Of a stretch of DNA of 33,394 bases, positions 17,501 to 23,460 are shown piece after piece (position 1 is the first letter of the stretch; the number at the start of each line of letters is the position of its first letter). The translations under genes and the position numbers were made by a program. Origin of the DNA: Nitrosarchaeum sp. (GTDB taxonomy: Archaea > Thermoproteota > Nitrososphaeria > Nitrososphaerales > Nitrosopumilaceae). The notes under the pieces are model-generated. The model made no database searches and was not told the DNA's origin. It saw nothing but the letters and a program-made list of their open reading frames with translations. Where the stretch lies: positions 1 to 33,394 of the forward strand of contig JAGQHF010000052.1 of the NCBI GenBank assembly GCA_020431985.1, written 5' to 3'.

Positions 17501-18208
17501 ATGGATGATGTTCTACGAAAGTCTCAACTAAGAATAAAAAAGTCATTTGAAAAAGGATTTGAATATCACCACTTGGCAATGCTGCGATCTGAGAAATTTC
17601 TTAGAAAACATGATTCAGAAAGATTGCCATTTTTTGTTCTTTATGTAGATCTTGTCGGATCTACCAAGATGAGCTCAGAATTAGATCCTGGTGTATTCAA
17701 CATAATTATCAGAACATTCTCCCAAGAGATGGCATATGTGATTGAACAGTTTGATGGCTATGTCCTAAAATTTGTTGGAGATGCTGTGTTAGGATTCTTT
17801 GCTTCTAATCGCAGTGATTACTTTGTTGCAAACAAGATTGTTGCTTGCATGAAGATGATGCTTAAAGTAGTTGATGGCGCAATCAACCCCGTTTTTGAAC
17901 ATAATTCCTATCCAAAACTACAAGTCAAGGTTACCGTAGACTATGGCGACTGTAGCATTGTCCGGTATGGTTCTGACAAGCACAAATCACACATTGACTT
18001 AATTGGACTGACGCTAAACCTAGCTGCCAAAATGCAGCAGGTCACAAAACCTGGACAAGTGACTATAGGAGAGCACGTGTATGAAAAATTACGATCAAGC
18101 AACAAAGAACACTTTGCTCAGATTAAATCAAATTCAAAATCATGGAAATACCATGGCCTGGAGGATTCAAGGACATATCGTCTATACAAAAGCAGATTGA
18201 ACAAGTGA
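17501..18208 (+). CDS. Class III adenylate/guanylate cyclase-like protein
   Basis: 235 residues, mostly one class III nucleotidyl cyclase domain. Metal-binding aspartates are D50 (YVDLVGST) and D94 (KFVGDAVLGFF), and K90 plus D166 fit ATP-specifying positions. The transition-state Asn is N173 in GLTLNLAAKMQ, but the following Arg of the canonical NxxAR is K177. This could weaken or alter catalysis. There is no transmembrane or sensor domain; the N-terminal 40 residues are helical and charged. The product, if any, is probably cAMP. Confidence 0.86.
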   Translation: MDDVLRKSQLRIKKSFEKGFEYHHLAMLRSEKFLRKHDSERLPFFVLYVDLVGSTKMSSELDPGVFNIIIRTFSQEMAYVIEQFDGYVLKFVGDAVLGFFASNRSDYFVANKIVACMKMMLKVVDGAINPVFEHNSYPKLQVKVTVDYGDCSIVRYGSDKHKSHIDLIGLTLNLAAKMQQVTKPGQVTIGEHVYEKLRSSNKEHFAQIKSNSKSWKYHGLEDSRTYRLYKSRLNK

Positions 18209-18269
18209 AAAGTTCTCTTGCACTGGAACTTTGTTGAACATAACCTTTAGCAAACTATCACATCTAAAA

Positions 18270-18914
18270 TCAGTTCATTGTAGTCTTTGTTAATTTCATT
18301 ATTATTCCACTAAACGAGATTGATGATAGAAAATACCATGCCCATAGATACAATTCGTTTTCTCTAGTGCACACGTTGGTGGGATCTGCAGCCTGTTCTG
18401 CAGTACATGTTAGGTGAAAAAAATCACCTGGTATGACATTTAGTGGAATCGGTGATAATGCCACAGTATATGAGAACAGATGTGGCAATACGAGATAAAA
18501 TATCAGAATCAATGGGACAAAGGTAACCATCATTGGTCTCATGTTCATCTGCATCATCTCCATTGACATCTTGTTCATATATGCAGACTTCTTATCAAGC
18601 TCCTTGATCTTGTCCTGATCCTTGGATCTCATTGCTGCCATTCTTTCCTTTTGAAATGTTTTGGTCTCTTTCATTATTCGTTTTAGTTTTGTTTGGTCAA
18701 CCATTTTTTTTCGTACAGCAGAATTGAAAAAGCTCAGCATTATTCCAAAACCTGTCACGCCAAAAAGTGTAGGGATCATACCCTTTACTATGGGATCATC
18801 GCTACCTAAAGCTCCTCTTCCTTGACCAAACATGCCAAAGATTCCGCCGTCACCCTGAAGAAAAACGGAATTTAAGAAAAGCATTACAAAGTTTTGATCT
18901 ATTGTATCAATCAT
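18270..18914 (-). CDS. EMC3/TMCO1/YidC-like membrane insertase (DUF106)
   Basis: 214 residues with three main transmembrane segments (about residues 48-66, 128-152 and 188-208). Between the first two lies a long charged coiled coil (KRIMKETKTFQKERMAAMRSKDQDKIKELDKK) and then MMQMNMRPMMVTFVPLILIFY. This is the architecture of archaeal DUF106 proteins of the Oxa1 superfamily, which insert short membrane proteins. It is the second gene of a probable operon: the DUF1059 gene ends 18 bp upstream and carries the regulon promoter. The many single-TM and 2-TM microproteins nearby are plausible clients. Confidence 0.86.
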   Translation of the reverse strand: MIDTIDQNFVMLFLNSVFLQGDGGIFGMFGQGRGALGSDDPIVKGMIPTLFGVTGFGIMLSFFNSAVRKKMVDQTKLKRIMKETKTFQKERMAAMRSKDQDKIKELDKKSAYMNKMSMEMMQMNMRPMMVTFVPLILIFYLVLPHLFSYTVALSPIPLNVIPGDFFHLTCTAEQAADPTNVCTRENELYLWAWYFLSSISFSGIIMKLTKTTMN

Positions 18915-18932
18915 TTCAAAGACCGTTTCAAA

Positions 18933-19097
18933 TCACTGAGATTTTCTCAAAATAATCTGCATGAGTGCCTCTCTGGGATAGTCAATCCCATGTTCCTCCT
19001 CAGAATGCTTCCCAAATTCCTCTATGATCCTTTCTACTTCGCCTTCTACTATGAATTCACACTCAAATCCGTAGTCATTACACCTTAACTTTGCCAA
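18933..19097 (-). CDS. DUF1059-family small protein
   Basis: A 54-residue protein starting at TTG 19097: AKLRCNDYGFECEFIVEGEV, then EEFGKHSEEEHGID and a final helix. The pattern C-x-D-x-G-x-x-C-x-F...H-x4-H-G is that of DUF1059 (two Cys and two His could bind a metal). The TTG start is 38 bp from an operator palindrome and 23-30 bp from the TATA box TATATTAG, so the mRNA begins at or next to the start codon. The EMC3-like gene follows after 18 bp. Function unknown. Confidence 0.82.
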   Translation of the reverse strand: MAKLRCNDYGFECEFIVEGEVERIIEEFGKHSEEEHGIDYPREALMQIILRKSQ

Positions 19098-19134
19098 TTT
19101 AATTCACTGCAAATCCATTTCTAATATACTTCAA

Positions 19135-19147
19135 TTAACAATGTTAA
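19135..19147 (-). promoter_or_regulatory. Regulon palindrome upstream of DUF1059-EMC3-like operon
   Basis: TTAACAATGTTAA. On the minus strand a 6-bp spacer (19129-19134) separates it from TATATTAG (19121-19128), and TTG 19097 is 38 bp from its edge. The plus side shows no good TATA box. Confidence 0.75.
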
Positions 19148-19187
19148 CTAACTAATCTAATTTTGAAAGATATGCTGCAGAAGCCAG

Positions 19188-19280
19188 TTAGGAAATATGT
19201 TGGTGTCTTGGCAGAAAATGAAATCTAGGATAACCTGTAGGGGTTGCCCATATTTCCTTTTGGAGTAGCTGCTCCTGCAT
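19188..19280 (-). CDS. Possible 30-aa leaderless microprotein
   Basis: The ATG at 19280 is 37 bp from the palindrome at 19317-19329, with a TATA-like TCTAAATACC (19301-19310, minus) at the standard 6-bp spacing. The peptide MQEQLLQKEIWATPTG... ends HQHIS and has no recognisable domain. A different frame here reads CRYHNAGAATPKGN without a start codon. Support is promoter geometry only. Confidence 0.25.
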   Translation of the reverse strand: MQEQLLQKEIWATPTGYPRFHFLPRHQHIS

Positions 19281-19316
19281 TGTGATACCTACATGCGTTT
19301 GGTATTTAGAAGAAAC

Positions 19317-19329
19317 TTAACATTGTTAA
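19317..19329. promoter_or_regulatory. Regulon palindrome upstream of the zinc-ribbon operon
   Basis: TTAACATTGTTAA. The plus side has spacer TTCAAT, TATA TTTATTAAA (19336-19344) and GTG 19365 at 36 bp. The minus side has a 6-bp spacer, TCTAAATACC and ATG 19280 at 37 bp, so the site may act in both directions. Confidence 0.72.
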
Positions 19330-19364
19330 TTCAATTTTATTAAAAATTCTGTACGATATACTAC

Positions 19365-19472
19365 GTGAGCAAAAAGAAGGAAACCCAAGAAGATGAAAAT
19401 CTCGCAAACAGAAAAAATGAAGACTGGTGGAGACTAGAAAAATTTCAGATAGGCAGGAGAAAATTTGCTTAA
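19365..19472 (+). CDS. 35-aa basic microprotein before zinc ribbon
   Basis: From GTG 19365 to TAA: SKKKETQEDENLANRKNEDW and then a Trp/Lys/Arg-rich end, WRLEKFQIGRRKFA. It is highly charged and probably helical, without a membrane segment. The GTG is 36 bp from the palindrome, and the zinc-ribbon gene starts 2 bp after its stop, so the pair is one operon. No family recognised. Confidence 0.5.
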   Translation: MSKKKETQEDENLANRKNEDWWRLEKFQIGRRKFA

Positions 19473-19474
19473 TC

Positions 19475-19663
19475 ATGACCTATACTTGTAACGGAATATG
19501 TGAATTTCACAAAACCACAAAACTGTCTACGTCAAAAAAATACAGCAACGGACAAAAAAGATGCTCGTTATGTGCTGTTTTTATTGAGACTACCAGCAAT
19601 AGATGTCCCTGTTGCAGTGTAAAACTTAGAACCAGATCACGAAACAGGAAGTATGACGAATAA
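19475..19663 (+). CDS. Seven-cysteine zinc-ribbon microprotein, paralogue A
   Basis: 62 residues from ATG 19475. The pattern is CNGIC...YSNGQKRCSLCAVFIE...CPCCSVKLRTRSR, i.e. C-x3-C, C-x2-C and C-x-C-C, followed by a basic tail. Two paralogues lie at 21367-21579 and 21569-21802 on the other strand and share GQKRC-x2-C-x2-FI...CPCC...LR. The frame is open upstream to 19427, but that part overlaps the preceding microprotein and has no likeness to the paralogues. The zinc-binding role is inferred from cysteine spacing; nucleic-acid or protein partners are unknown. Confidence 0.78.
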   Translation: MTYTCNGICEFHKTTKLSTSKKYSNGQKRCSLCAVFIETTSNRCPCCSVKLRTRSRNRKYDE

Positions 19664-19671
19664 TTATTTCA

Positions 19672-19684
19672 TTAACATTGTTAA
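19672..19684 (+). promoter_or_regulatory. Regulon palindrome upstream of the 2-TM gene
   Basis: TTAACATTGTTAA with spacer GCACAT (19685-19690) and TATA-like GCTAAATACT (19691-19700). An ATG at 19722 is 38 bp from the edge. The site starts 8 bp after the zinc-ribbon stop. Confidence 0.7.
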
Positions 19685-19721
19685 GCACATGCTAAATACT
19701 CATTTTGAAAATAAGACATTG

Positions 19722-19817
19722 ATGAAAACGACGGCTTTTATCACAATAGCCTTATTAACTAATCTTGAATACATGGAAACGATTCACATGAATGCAGGGG
19801 AGATTGGCTGTGTCTGA
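19722..19817 (+). CDS. Possible 31-aa leaderless ORF overlapping the 2-TM gene
   Basis: The ATG at 19722 sits exactly where the operator-TATA geometry predicts a leaderless start. It encodes MKTTAFITIALLTNLEYMET and a short tail, and ends inside the next gene in another frame. It may be a leader peptide coupling translation to the 2-TM protein, or only the 5' end of that mRNA. No homologue recognised. Confidence 0.3.
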   Translation: MKTTAFITIALLTNLEYMETIHMNAGEIGCV

Positions 19818-20178
19818 TGCGGGAAGAGACATACTAAGCTCCATGGATATCTTTATTGAAAAAATCCAACACTTACGAGGACTCATGTTAGGGGTTTCAT
19901 TGTCTGCCTTGATCTTGGCCCCATTTGCCATTGGAATATCATCTTACCTGATAACACATCCCAAGTTCTTCCATTTGGTTGAAAATGAAAATGAGTTTGG
20001 GATGTTGCTCATAGTTTTGTTGGTTGTTGTATTGGTCACCTCTGGAATCTGGCTAGTTACTGGACTTCAACAATTCAGATCGCTTAATTCGTGGAATCGT
20101 CGATATTGCAACTACTTAAAGAAACGAGAGGAGCTAGACAAGGATATTTCCTCCAAGTTTCATCTAGACGAAGAATAG
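19792..20178 (+). CDS. 2-TM membrane protein, module copy 1
   Basis: 128 residues from ATG 19792; a TTG at 19804 is an alternative. There are two transmembrane segments (about residues 31-52 and 68-90), a short outside loop, and a charged cytoplasmic tail starting after GLQQFRSLNSWNRRYCNYLKKREELDKD. The layout and the tail (W-x-R/K-x-Y-x(4-6)-K-K-x-E-x-x-D-K) match the protein at 22941-23408. Each lies beside a gene for a similar winged-helix protein, so this is half of a duplicated pair. Here the two genes converge and overlap by 15 bp. Function unknown; a membrane sensor or anti-regulator is one guess. Confidence 0.72.
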   Translation: MQGRLAVSDAGRDILSSMDIFIEKIQHLRGLMLGVSLSALILAPFAIGISSYLITHPKFFHLVENENEFGMLLIVLLVVVLVTSGIWLVTGLQQFRSLNSWNRRYCNYLKKREELDKDISSKFHLDEE

Positions 20179-20496
20179 GCAACCAAGATTAAAAGCCGAA
20201 GGTGGCTTGCCCCCTCTTGGAAATAGTTTTTCGTAAGGCTCAAGGATTTCATGGCAGAAAGCCATCCCCTTGTTCGTGACCTTGAAAATGGTTACGGTTC
20301 TCTTGCCGTCTGCAATTTCTATCCTTTTTATCATGTCATTTTCTTCCAGATTATCTATGATCTGTTTGTGTTTTGATATGTTTAATCCACAAAAGCTAAA
20401 CAAGGCAGTTTGATTCAGTTGGCCATACTCTGAAAGAGTGAGTATGACGTCCTTTATGATGTATATTCTGTCTCTGTATTTTTTTGAATCTGCCAA
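20164..20496 (-). CDS. Winged-helix regulator, module copy 1
   Basis: 110 residues starting at TTG 20496. The sequence KKYRDRIYIIKDVILTLSEYGQLNQTALFSFCGLNISKHKQIIDNLEENDMIKR...VTNKGMAF is a small archaeal winged helix (HTH_45-like) with the recognition helix around GLNISKHKQIIDNL. The paralogue at 23457-23753 shares YRDRIYI.KD..L.L.EYG..NQ and the YE.LFPR end. A TATA-like GATTAAAAC (about 20517-20525) is 25 bp upstream, so the mRNA is leaderless. The C-terminal 15 residues are encoded over the end of the convergent 2-TM gene. It is a candidate reader of the local palindromes. Confidence 0.8.
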   Translation of the reverse strand: MADSKKYRDRIYIIKDVILTLSEYGQLNQTALFSFCGLNISKHKQIIDNLEENDMIKRIEIADGKRTVTIFKVTNKGMAFCHEILEPYEKLFPRGGKPPSAFNLGCLFFV

Positions 20497-20549
20497 TGAT
20501 TATACTTGAAATTGTCATGTTTTAATCATTCTGTAATGTTTGTGAATAA

Positions 20550-20562
20550 TTAACAATGTTAA
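20550..20562 (+). promoter_or_regulatory. Regulon palindrome upstream of C2H2/double-RAM operon
   Basis: TTAACAATGTTAA, spacer GCAACT (20563-20568), TATA GCTTATAATC (20569-20578), ATG 20598 at 36 bp. On the other side the winged-helix gene starts 54 bp away, with its own TATA at a different spacing. Confidence 0.75.
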
Positions 20563-20597
20563 GCAACTGCTTATAATCATAAATCTCTTGTCCATGC

Positions 20598-20768
20598 ATG
20601 GAATCCAGATTATCACTCAAGAAAAAGCTACTGAAAAACATTTTCAAAAAAGATGAACTTTCAAATAAATGCAAAATTTGTGATATGGAATTTGATAGTC
20701 CCGACAGGACAAAAAGACACATGATAAAAGCTCACTCAAAGCCAAAGCGTGAAAGACAGGAATACTAA
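20598..20768 (+). CDS. C2H2 zinc-finger microprotein
   Basis: 56 residues from ATG 20598. A lysine-rich helix (MESRLSLKKKLLKNIFKKDE) precedes a C2H2 finger C25-x2-C28-x12-H41-x4-H46 (CKICDMEFDSPDRTKRH...H) and a basic tail KPKRERQEY. The finger spacing equals that of the microprotein at 15855, though the flanks differ. The start is 36 bp from the operator palindrome. The double-RAM gene starts 2 bp after the stop, so they form one operon. The basic character suggests nucleic-acid binding. Confidence 0.78.
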   Translation: MESRLSLKKKLLKNIFKKDELSNKCKICDMEFDSPDRTKRHMIKAHSKPKRERQEY

Positions 20769-20770
20769 AA

Positions 20771-21322
20771 ATGGTAAAGGCCTATGTCATGATGTGCTGT
20801 GATGCGGGCTCCGAAATCGATGTAATATCTTCATTAAAGAAAATCAAGGGTGTAAAGGAAGTACATGGAACATTGGGTCTTTACGATCTTATTGCCCAGA
20901 TAGAATCTGATACAGAGGAGAAAATAAAGGAGGTTGTTACAAACGCTATTAGAAAAATGAAAAATATGCACTCTACTGTAACTTTGACAAGATCCGAATC
21001 CGGTGAACTGTTTGACACATCTAACAAACTGGTAGGTGCAATGCTTGGTCAAAATCTAGCTCGGGCATATGTGGTCCTCTATTGTGATAAAGGAGAAGAA
21101 TACCCTACATTGAAGAATCTCAGTCATATCCCCGAAGTCAAGGAAGCTGATGTGGTATTTGGTTACTATGACGTTATCTGCAAAGTAGAGGCTTCAGATG
21201 AAAAGACACTTGACAATATAATCACTAAAGCAATACGGAGGTTACCTAACATAAAGACAAGCATGACCCTCAATGTAATCAATGAGCAAGAGTCTCAATT
21301 ATTGGAAAACCCCTCTTCCTGA
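20771..21322 (+). CDS. Double RAM (Lrp/AsnC ligand-binding) domain protein
   Basis: 183 residues made of two tandem RAM domains: residues 1-80 (AYVMMCCDAGSE...VKEVHGTLGLYDLIAQIESDTEEK) and about 97-175 (AYVVLYCDKGEE...VKEADVVFGYYDVICKVEASDEKT). There is no DNA-binding helix-turn-helix. The first domain is close to the single-RAM protein at 10049. It is the second gene of the C2H2/RAM operon. RAM domains bind small effectors and oligomerise; together with the basic zinc-finger peptide it could form a split regulator. This pairing is inference. Confidence 0.87.
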   Translation: MVKAYVMMCCDAGSEIDVISSLKKIKGVKEVHGTLGLYDLIAQIESDTEEKIKEVVTNAIRKMKNMHSTVTLTRSESGELFDTSNKLVGAMLGQNLARAYVVLYCDKGEEYPTLKNLSHIPEVKEADVVFGYYDVICKVEASDEKTLDNIITKAIRRLPNIKTSMTLNVINEQESQLLENPSS

Positions 21323-21366
21323 ATTTATGACATAACTAAAAATGAACCAACTACATGTTAAAACAA

Positions 21367-21579
21367 TTAGATAGCCTGAGTCTGTATTTGTTTAAAATTT
21401 TGCTTGCTTTTAGATGATCTTGGTTTTGTCCTAAGCGAAACACTACAGCATGGACAAAACTTGCCATCCCACTCTATGAAAATCTCACAAACATTGCATC
21501 TTTTTTGCCCACTTGCGTATCTGTATCGGTTGTTTCCCCACTTGGCTTTGTATCTGGTGCAGAGACCTTTACAGACCAA
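21367..21579 (-). CDS. Seven-cysteine zinc-ribbon microprotein, paralogue C
   Basis: 70 residues from TTG 21579, overlapping the end of paralogue B by 11 bp, so translation is likely coupled. The pattern CKGLC...YASGQKRCNVCEIFIEWDGKFCPCCSVSLRTKPR matches the family, with a Lys/Gln-rich tail. Between B and C the block (Y)xSGQKRCNxCEIFIxWDG is nearly identical, so B and C are probably a tandem duplication. Confidence 0.78.
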   Translation of the reverse strand: MVCKGLCTRYKAKWGNNRYRYASGQKRCNVCEIFIEWDGKFCPCCSVSLRTKPRSSKSKQNFKQIQTQAI

Positions 21580-21802
21580 GAACCATGGCCTCCTCTTTTT
21601 TTCTCCTTAGGAATTTTTCTTTGTACTTTCCAGTACGTGGTGATTGGCGCAGTTTGTAATTACAGCATGGACACCACAAACCGTCCCAGCGAATAAATAT
21701 CTCACAGGAATTACATCTTTTTTGCCCACTAGTGTATCGACCTGAGTTTACCGGCTTTGTGGCTCGATATCTGTGGCATATTCCATTACATGTAACGCCC
21801 AT
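21569..21802 (-). CDS. Seven-cysteine zinc-ribbon microprotein, paralogue B
   Basis: 77 residues from ATG 21802 (a TTG at 21823 would add 7). It reads GVTCNGICHRYRATK, then YTSGQKRCNSCEIFIRWDG, WCPCCNYKLRQSPR and a basic tail. CNGIC matches paralogue A at 19475, and the middle matches paralogue C. A TATA-like AAGTAAAAA (minus, about 21835-21845) lies upstream. No regulon palindrome is seen before it, unlike paralogue A. The 290 bp up to the next gene hold no supported gene. Confidence 0.8.
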   Translation of the reverse strand: MGVTCNGICHRYRATKPVNSGRYTSGQKRCNSCEIFIRWDGLWCPCCNYKLRQSPRTGKYKEKFLRRKKEEAMVLGL

Positions 21803-22096
21803 TATCTCCAAGCCTCCATACAATTTCGGTTCATGTTTTTACTTGACAAATAGGAAAATACAGCAATCTCCTCCATGTTACATATGTCGTTATGATAAAA
21901 AAGTGTGAAGTACAGAAAAACTTGCATTCCCATAAAGGGTAACCATGGACTTTGGTTGGTAGTACTAATTTTTCATATGTTGTTATGGACTTTAAGGATC
22001 TGAATTTTCACATACGTGGTTTACACATAAGTTTTTTTGTATTATGGAAAGACATTTTCTTTGAAAGCTTATTTACTTTAATCTCCTTTTTTTCTC

Positions 22097-22519
22097 ATGA
22101 GTAAATCACAAAATGACTCAAATGATTTTTTTTCAGAATGCAAAAGCACTACTGAGAAATTTTTCAAAGAAATTGAAAAATCAAACCCGGTATATCACCA
22201 GATAGCAACTGACATCCAGGAAAACTATCTTGAGGCTTGGAAAAATGTCATAAACTCTTCAATATCACTTCAACAGGAATTTGCTGCCAAGACGGGCCAG
22301 AACATAAACATGTCTGAAGACATGAAAAAATCAATAGAGAACATCGTAGATAGCTCAATTACTGCATACCAAAACCAAAACAAGATTGCCGTAGACTCTG
22401 TACAAGCGTCAAAGAAGGTTTTTGATGTTATAGGCGAAAATACCAAAATCTTTGCTTCATTGAACAAAAATATGATGGATTTTGTAGATTCTGCAATGAA
22501 AAAATACTCACGAGACTAG
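22097..22519 (+). CDS. All-helical phasin-like protein
   Basis: 140 residues, no cysteine-rich or membrane segments apart from one Cys, almost entirely helical with heptad-like hydrophobic spacing. Segments such as EAWKNVINSSISLQQEFAAK, IVDSSITAYQNQNKIAVDSVQASKKVFDVI and SLNKNMMDFVDSAMKKY resemble phasins, which coat polyhydroxyalkanoate granules. Some Nitrososphaerota carry PHA synthase genes; none is in this window. The ATG at 22097 has a TATA-like TTATTTACTTTAA about 25-30 bp upstream. The call rests on composition and pattern, so a generic helical-bundle protein is the alternative. Confidence 0.6.
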   Translation: MSKSQNDSNDFFSECKSTTEKFFKEIEKSNPVYHQIATDIQENYLEAWKNVINSSISLQQEFAAKTGQNINMSEDMKKSIENIVDSSITAYQNQNKIAVDSVQASKKVFDVIGENTKIFASLNKNMMDFVDSAMKKYSRD

Positions 22520-22611
22520 ACAAGTCTTGTGGTCTTTTTTATCCCATTTTGTACATGTAGAATTATGTTTATATCCGAATATGCATTGTTAGAATAATTT
22601 TTTAGTCAATA

Positions 22612-22902
22612 ATGGCAACAAATACCATGTTTGATAACATGGTTACACGCAGGCGAAGCGATTTGTGGTATGTCTTGCCCATTTTTGGCGGATTTGTAGG
22701 AGGATTGATTGCGTGGTTTGCAATAAAATATGATGATCCTAAAAAAGGCCGCAATTGCCTTTTCCTTGGAATAATACTTACAGCAATTCCAGTTATCCTA
22801 ATGGTCCTACCCTTTTTGATACTGTTTACAAGTGATTTTTCAATGGAATTTGGAGAGCCCCATGAACCTCCAATGCAGTTCATTAAGGAATTTTATTTTT
22901 AA
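22612..22902 (+). CDS. Small 2-TM membrane protein
   Basis: 96 residues with two transmembrane segments (about 20-40 and 48-72), a short KYDDPKKGRNC cytoplasmic loop and an acidic outside tail (GEPHEPP). The RRRSDLWYVLPIFGGFVGGLIAWFAIKYDDPKKG block looks like small archaeal membrane proteins in which a D/P-K/R-rich loop links two helices. An internal ATG at 22627 is 35 bp from a degenerate half-site (CATTGTTA, 22584-22591) with the usual 6-bp spacing to a TTTTTAG TATA box. Either start is possible. Function unknown. Confidence 0.7.
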   Translation: MATNTMFDNMVTRRRSDLWYVLPIFGGFVGGLIAWFAIKYDDPKKGRNCLFLGIILTAIPVILMVLPFLILFTSDFSMEFGEPHEPPMQFIKEFYF

Positions 22903-22940
22903 TCACAAGCAACGAGATGTTTGTACAATCATTGTGCTTG

Positions 22941-23408
22941 TTATGTGCCAGAATCTTTCTCATCTTCGTTATCGTCTAGTTCTTTGTCAACTGCCTCTTG
23001 TTTTTTCTTGAATTTCTGGTATTTCTTGTCCCATTGAGAGAGTATCAACCACTGCCTGATTCCTATGCCCAGCCATCCAAGTGAAATTGCAAGTATTATG
23101 AACTGTGAGGGATGCAGCAGAAACTGTTTTTGTCCTTTGTCTAGTATTTTCTCCTTAATCTTTTGCATCTCATCGTGTGTTATCTCTCCTCGTTGAAGCT
23201 GTTCATTGAGGCGCATTTCTAATCTTTCCTGGAATGGATGTTCAAATGTGGCCGCCATCACTATCAATGCTACAGGCGGTATGATCAATACAGTCAGAAT
23301 CATTATCATAAACATTTTTTTTGTTCTGCTAAGCTGTACCATGATTCCATCTAGAATCTCAAAGATACTCTCATCTCTTTTATCAGGGTGTTTCTTGTCT
23401 TCAGACAA
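22941..23408 (-). CDS. 2-TM membrane protein, module copy 2
   Basis: 155 residues from TTG 23408, whose position is set by an in-frame stop three codons upstream and an operator 40 bp away. Two transmembrane segments (about residues 32-52 and 100-120) flank a charged outside helix (HPFQERLEMRLNEQLQRG...KIKEKILDKGQ). The tail, QWDKKYQKFKKKQEAVDKELDDN, matches module copy 1. The winged-helix partner gene lies directly upstream, and the operator overlaps its stop codon. So this gene has its own promoter inside the pair. Confidence 0.75.
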   Translation of the reverse strand: MSEDKKHPDKRDESIFEILDGIMVQLSRTKKMFMIMILTVLIIPPVALIVMAATFEHPFQERLEMRLNEQLQRGEITHDEMQKIKEKILDKGQKQFLLHPSQFIILAISLGWLGIGIRQWLILSQWDKKYQKFKKKQEAVDKELDDNEDEKDSGT

Positions 23409-23447
23409 TTCTATAGACTACTCCTGATTTTTGTTAAAAACAGTTTG

Positions 23448-23460
23448 GTAACATTGTTAC
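23448..23460 (-). promoter_or_regulatory. Regulon palindrome between the module-2 genes
   Basis: GTAACATTGTTAC inside a perfect 15-bp palindrome (23447-23461). On the minus strand the 6-bp spacer CAAACT leads to GTTTTTAAC (23433-23441) and TTG 23408 at 40 bp. It overlaps the last codons of the winged-helix gene. Confidence 0.77.

Noticed and set aside
21985-22103. 39-codon frame before the phasin-like gene
   Set aside because: Overlaps the start of the better-supported gene, Phe-rich, and has no promoter-like spacing.
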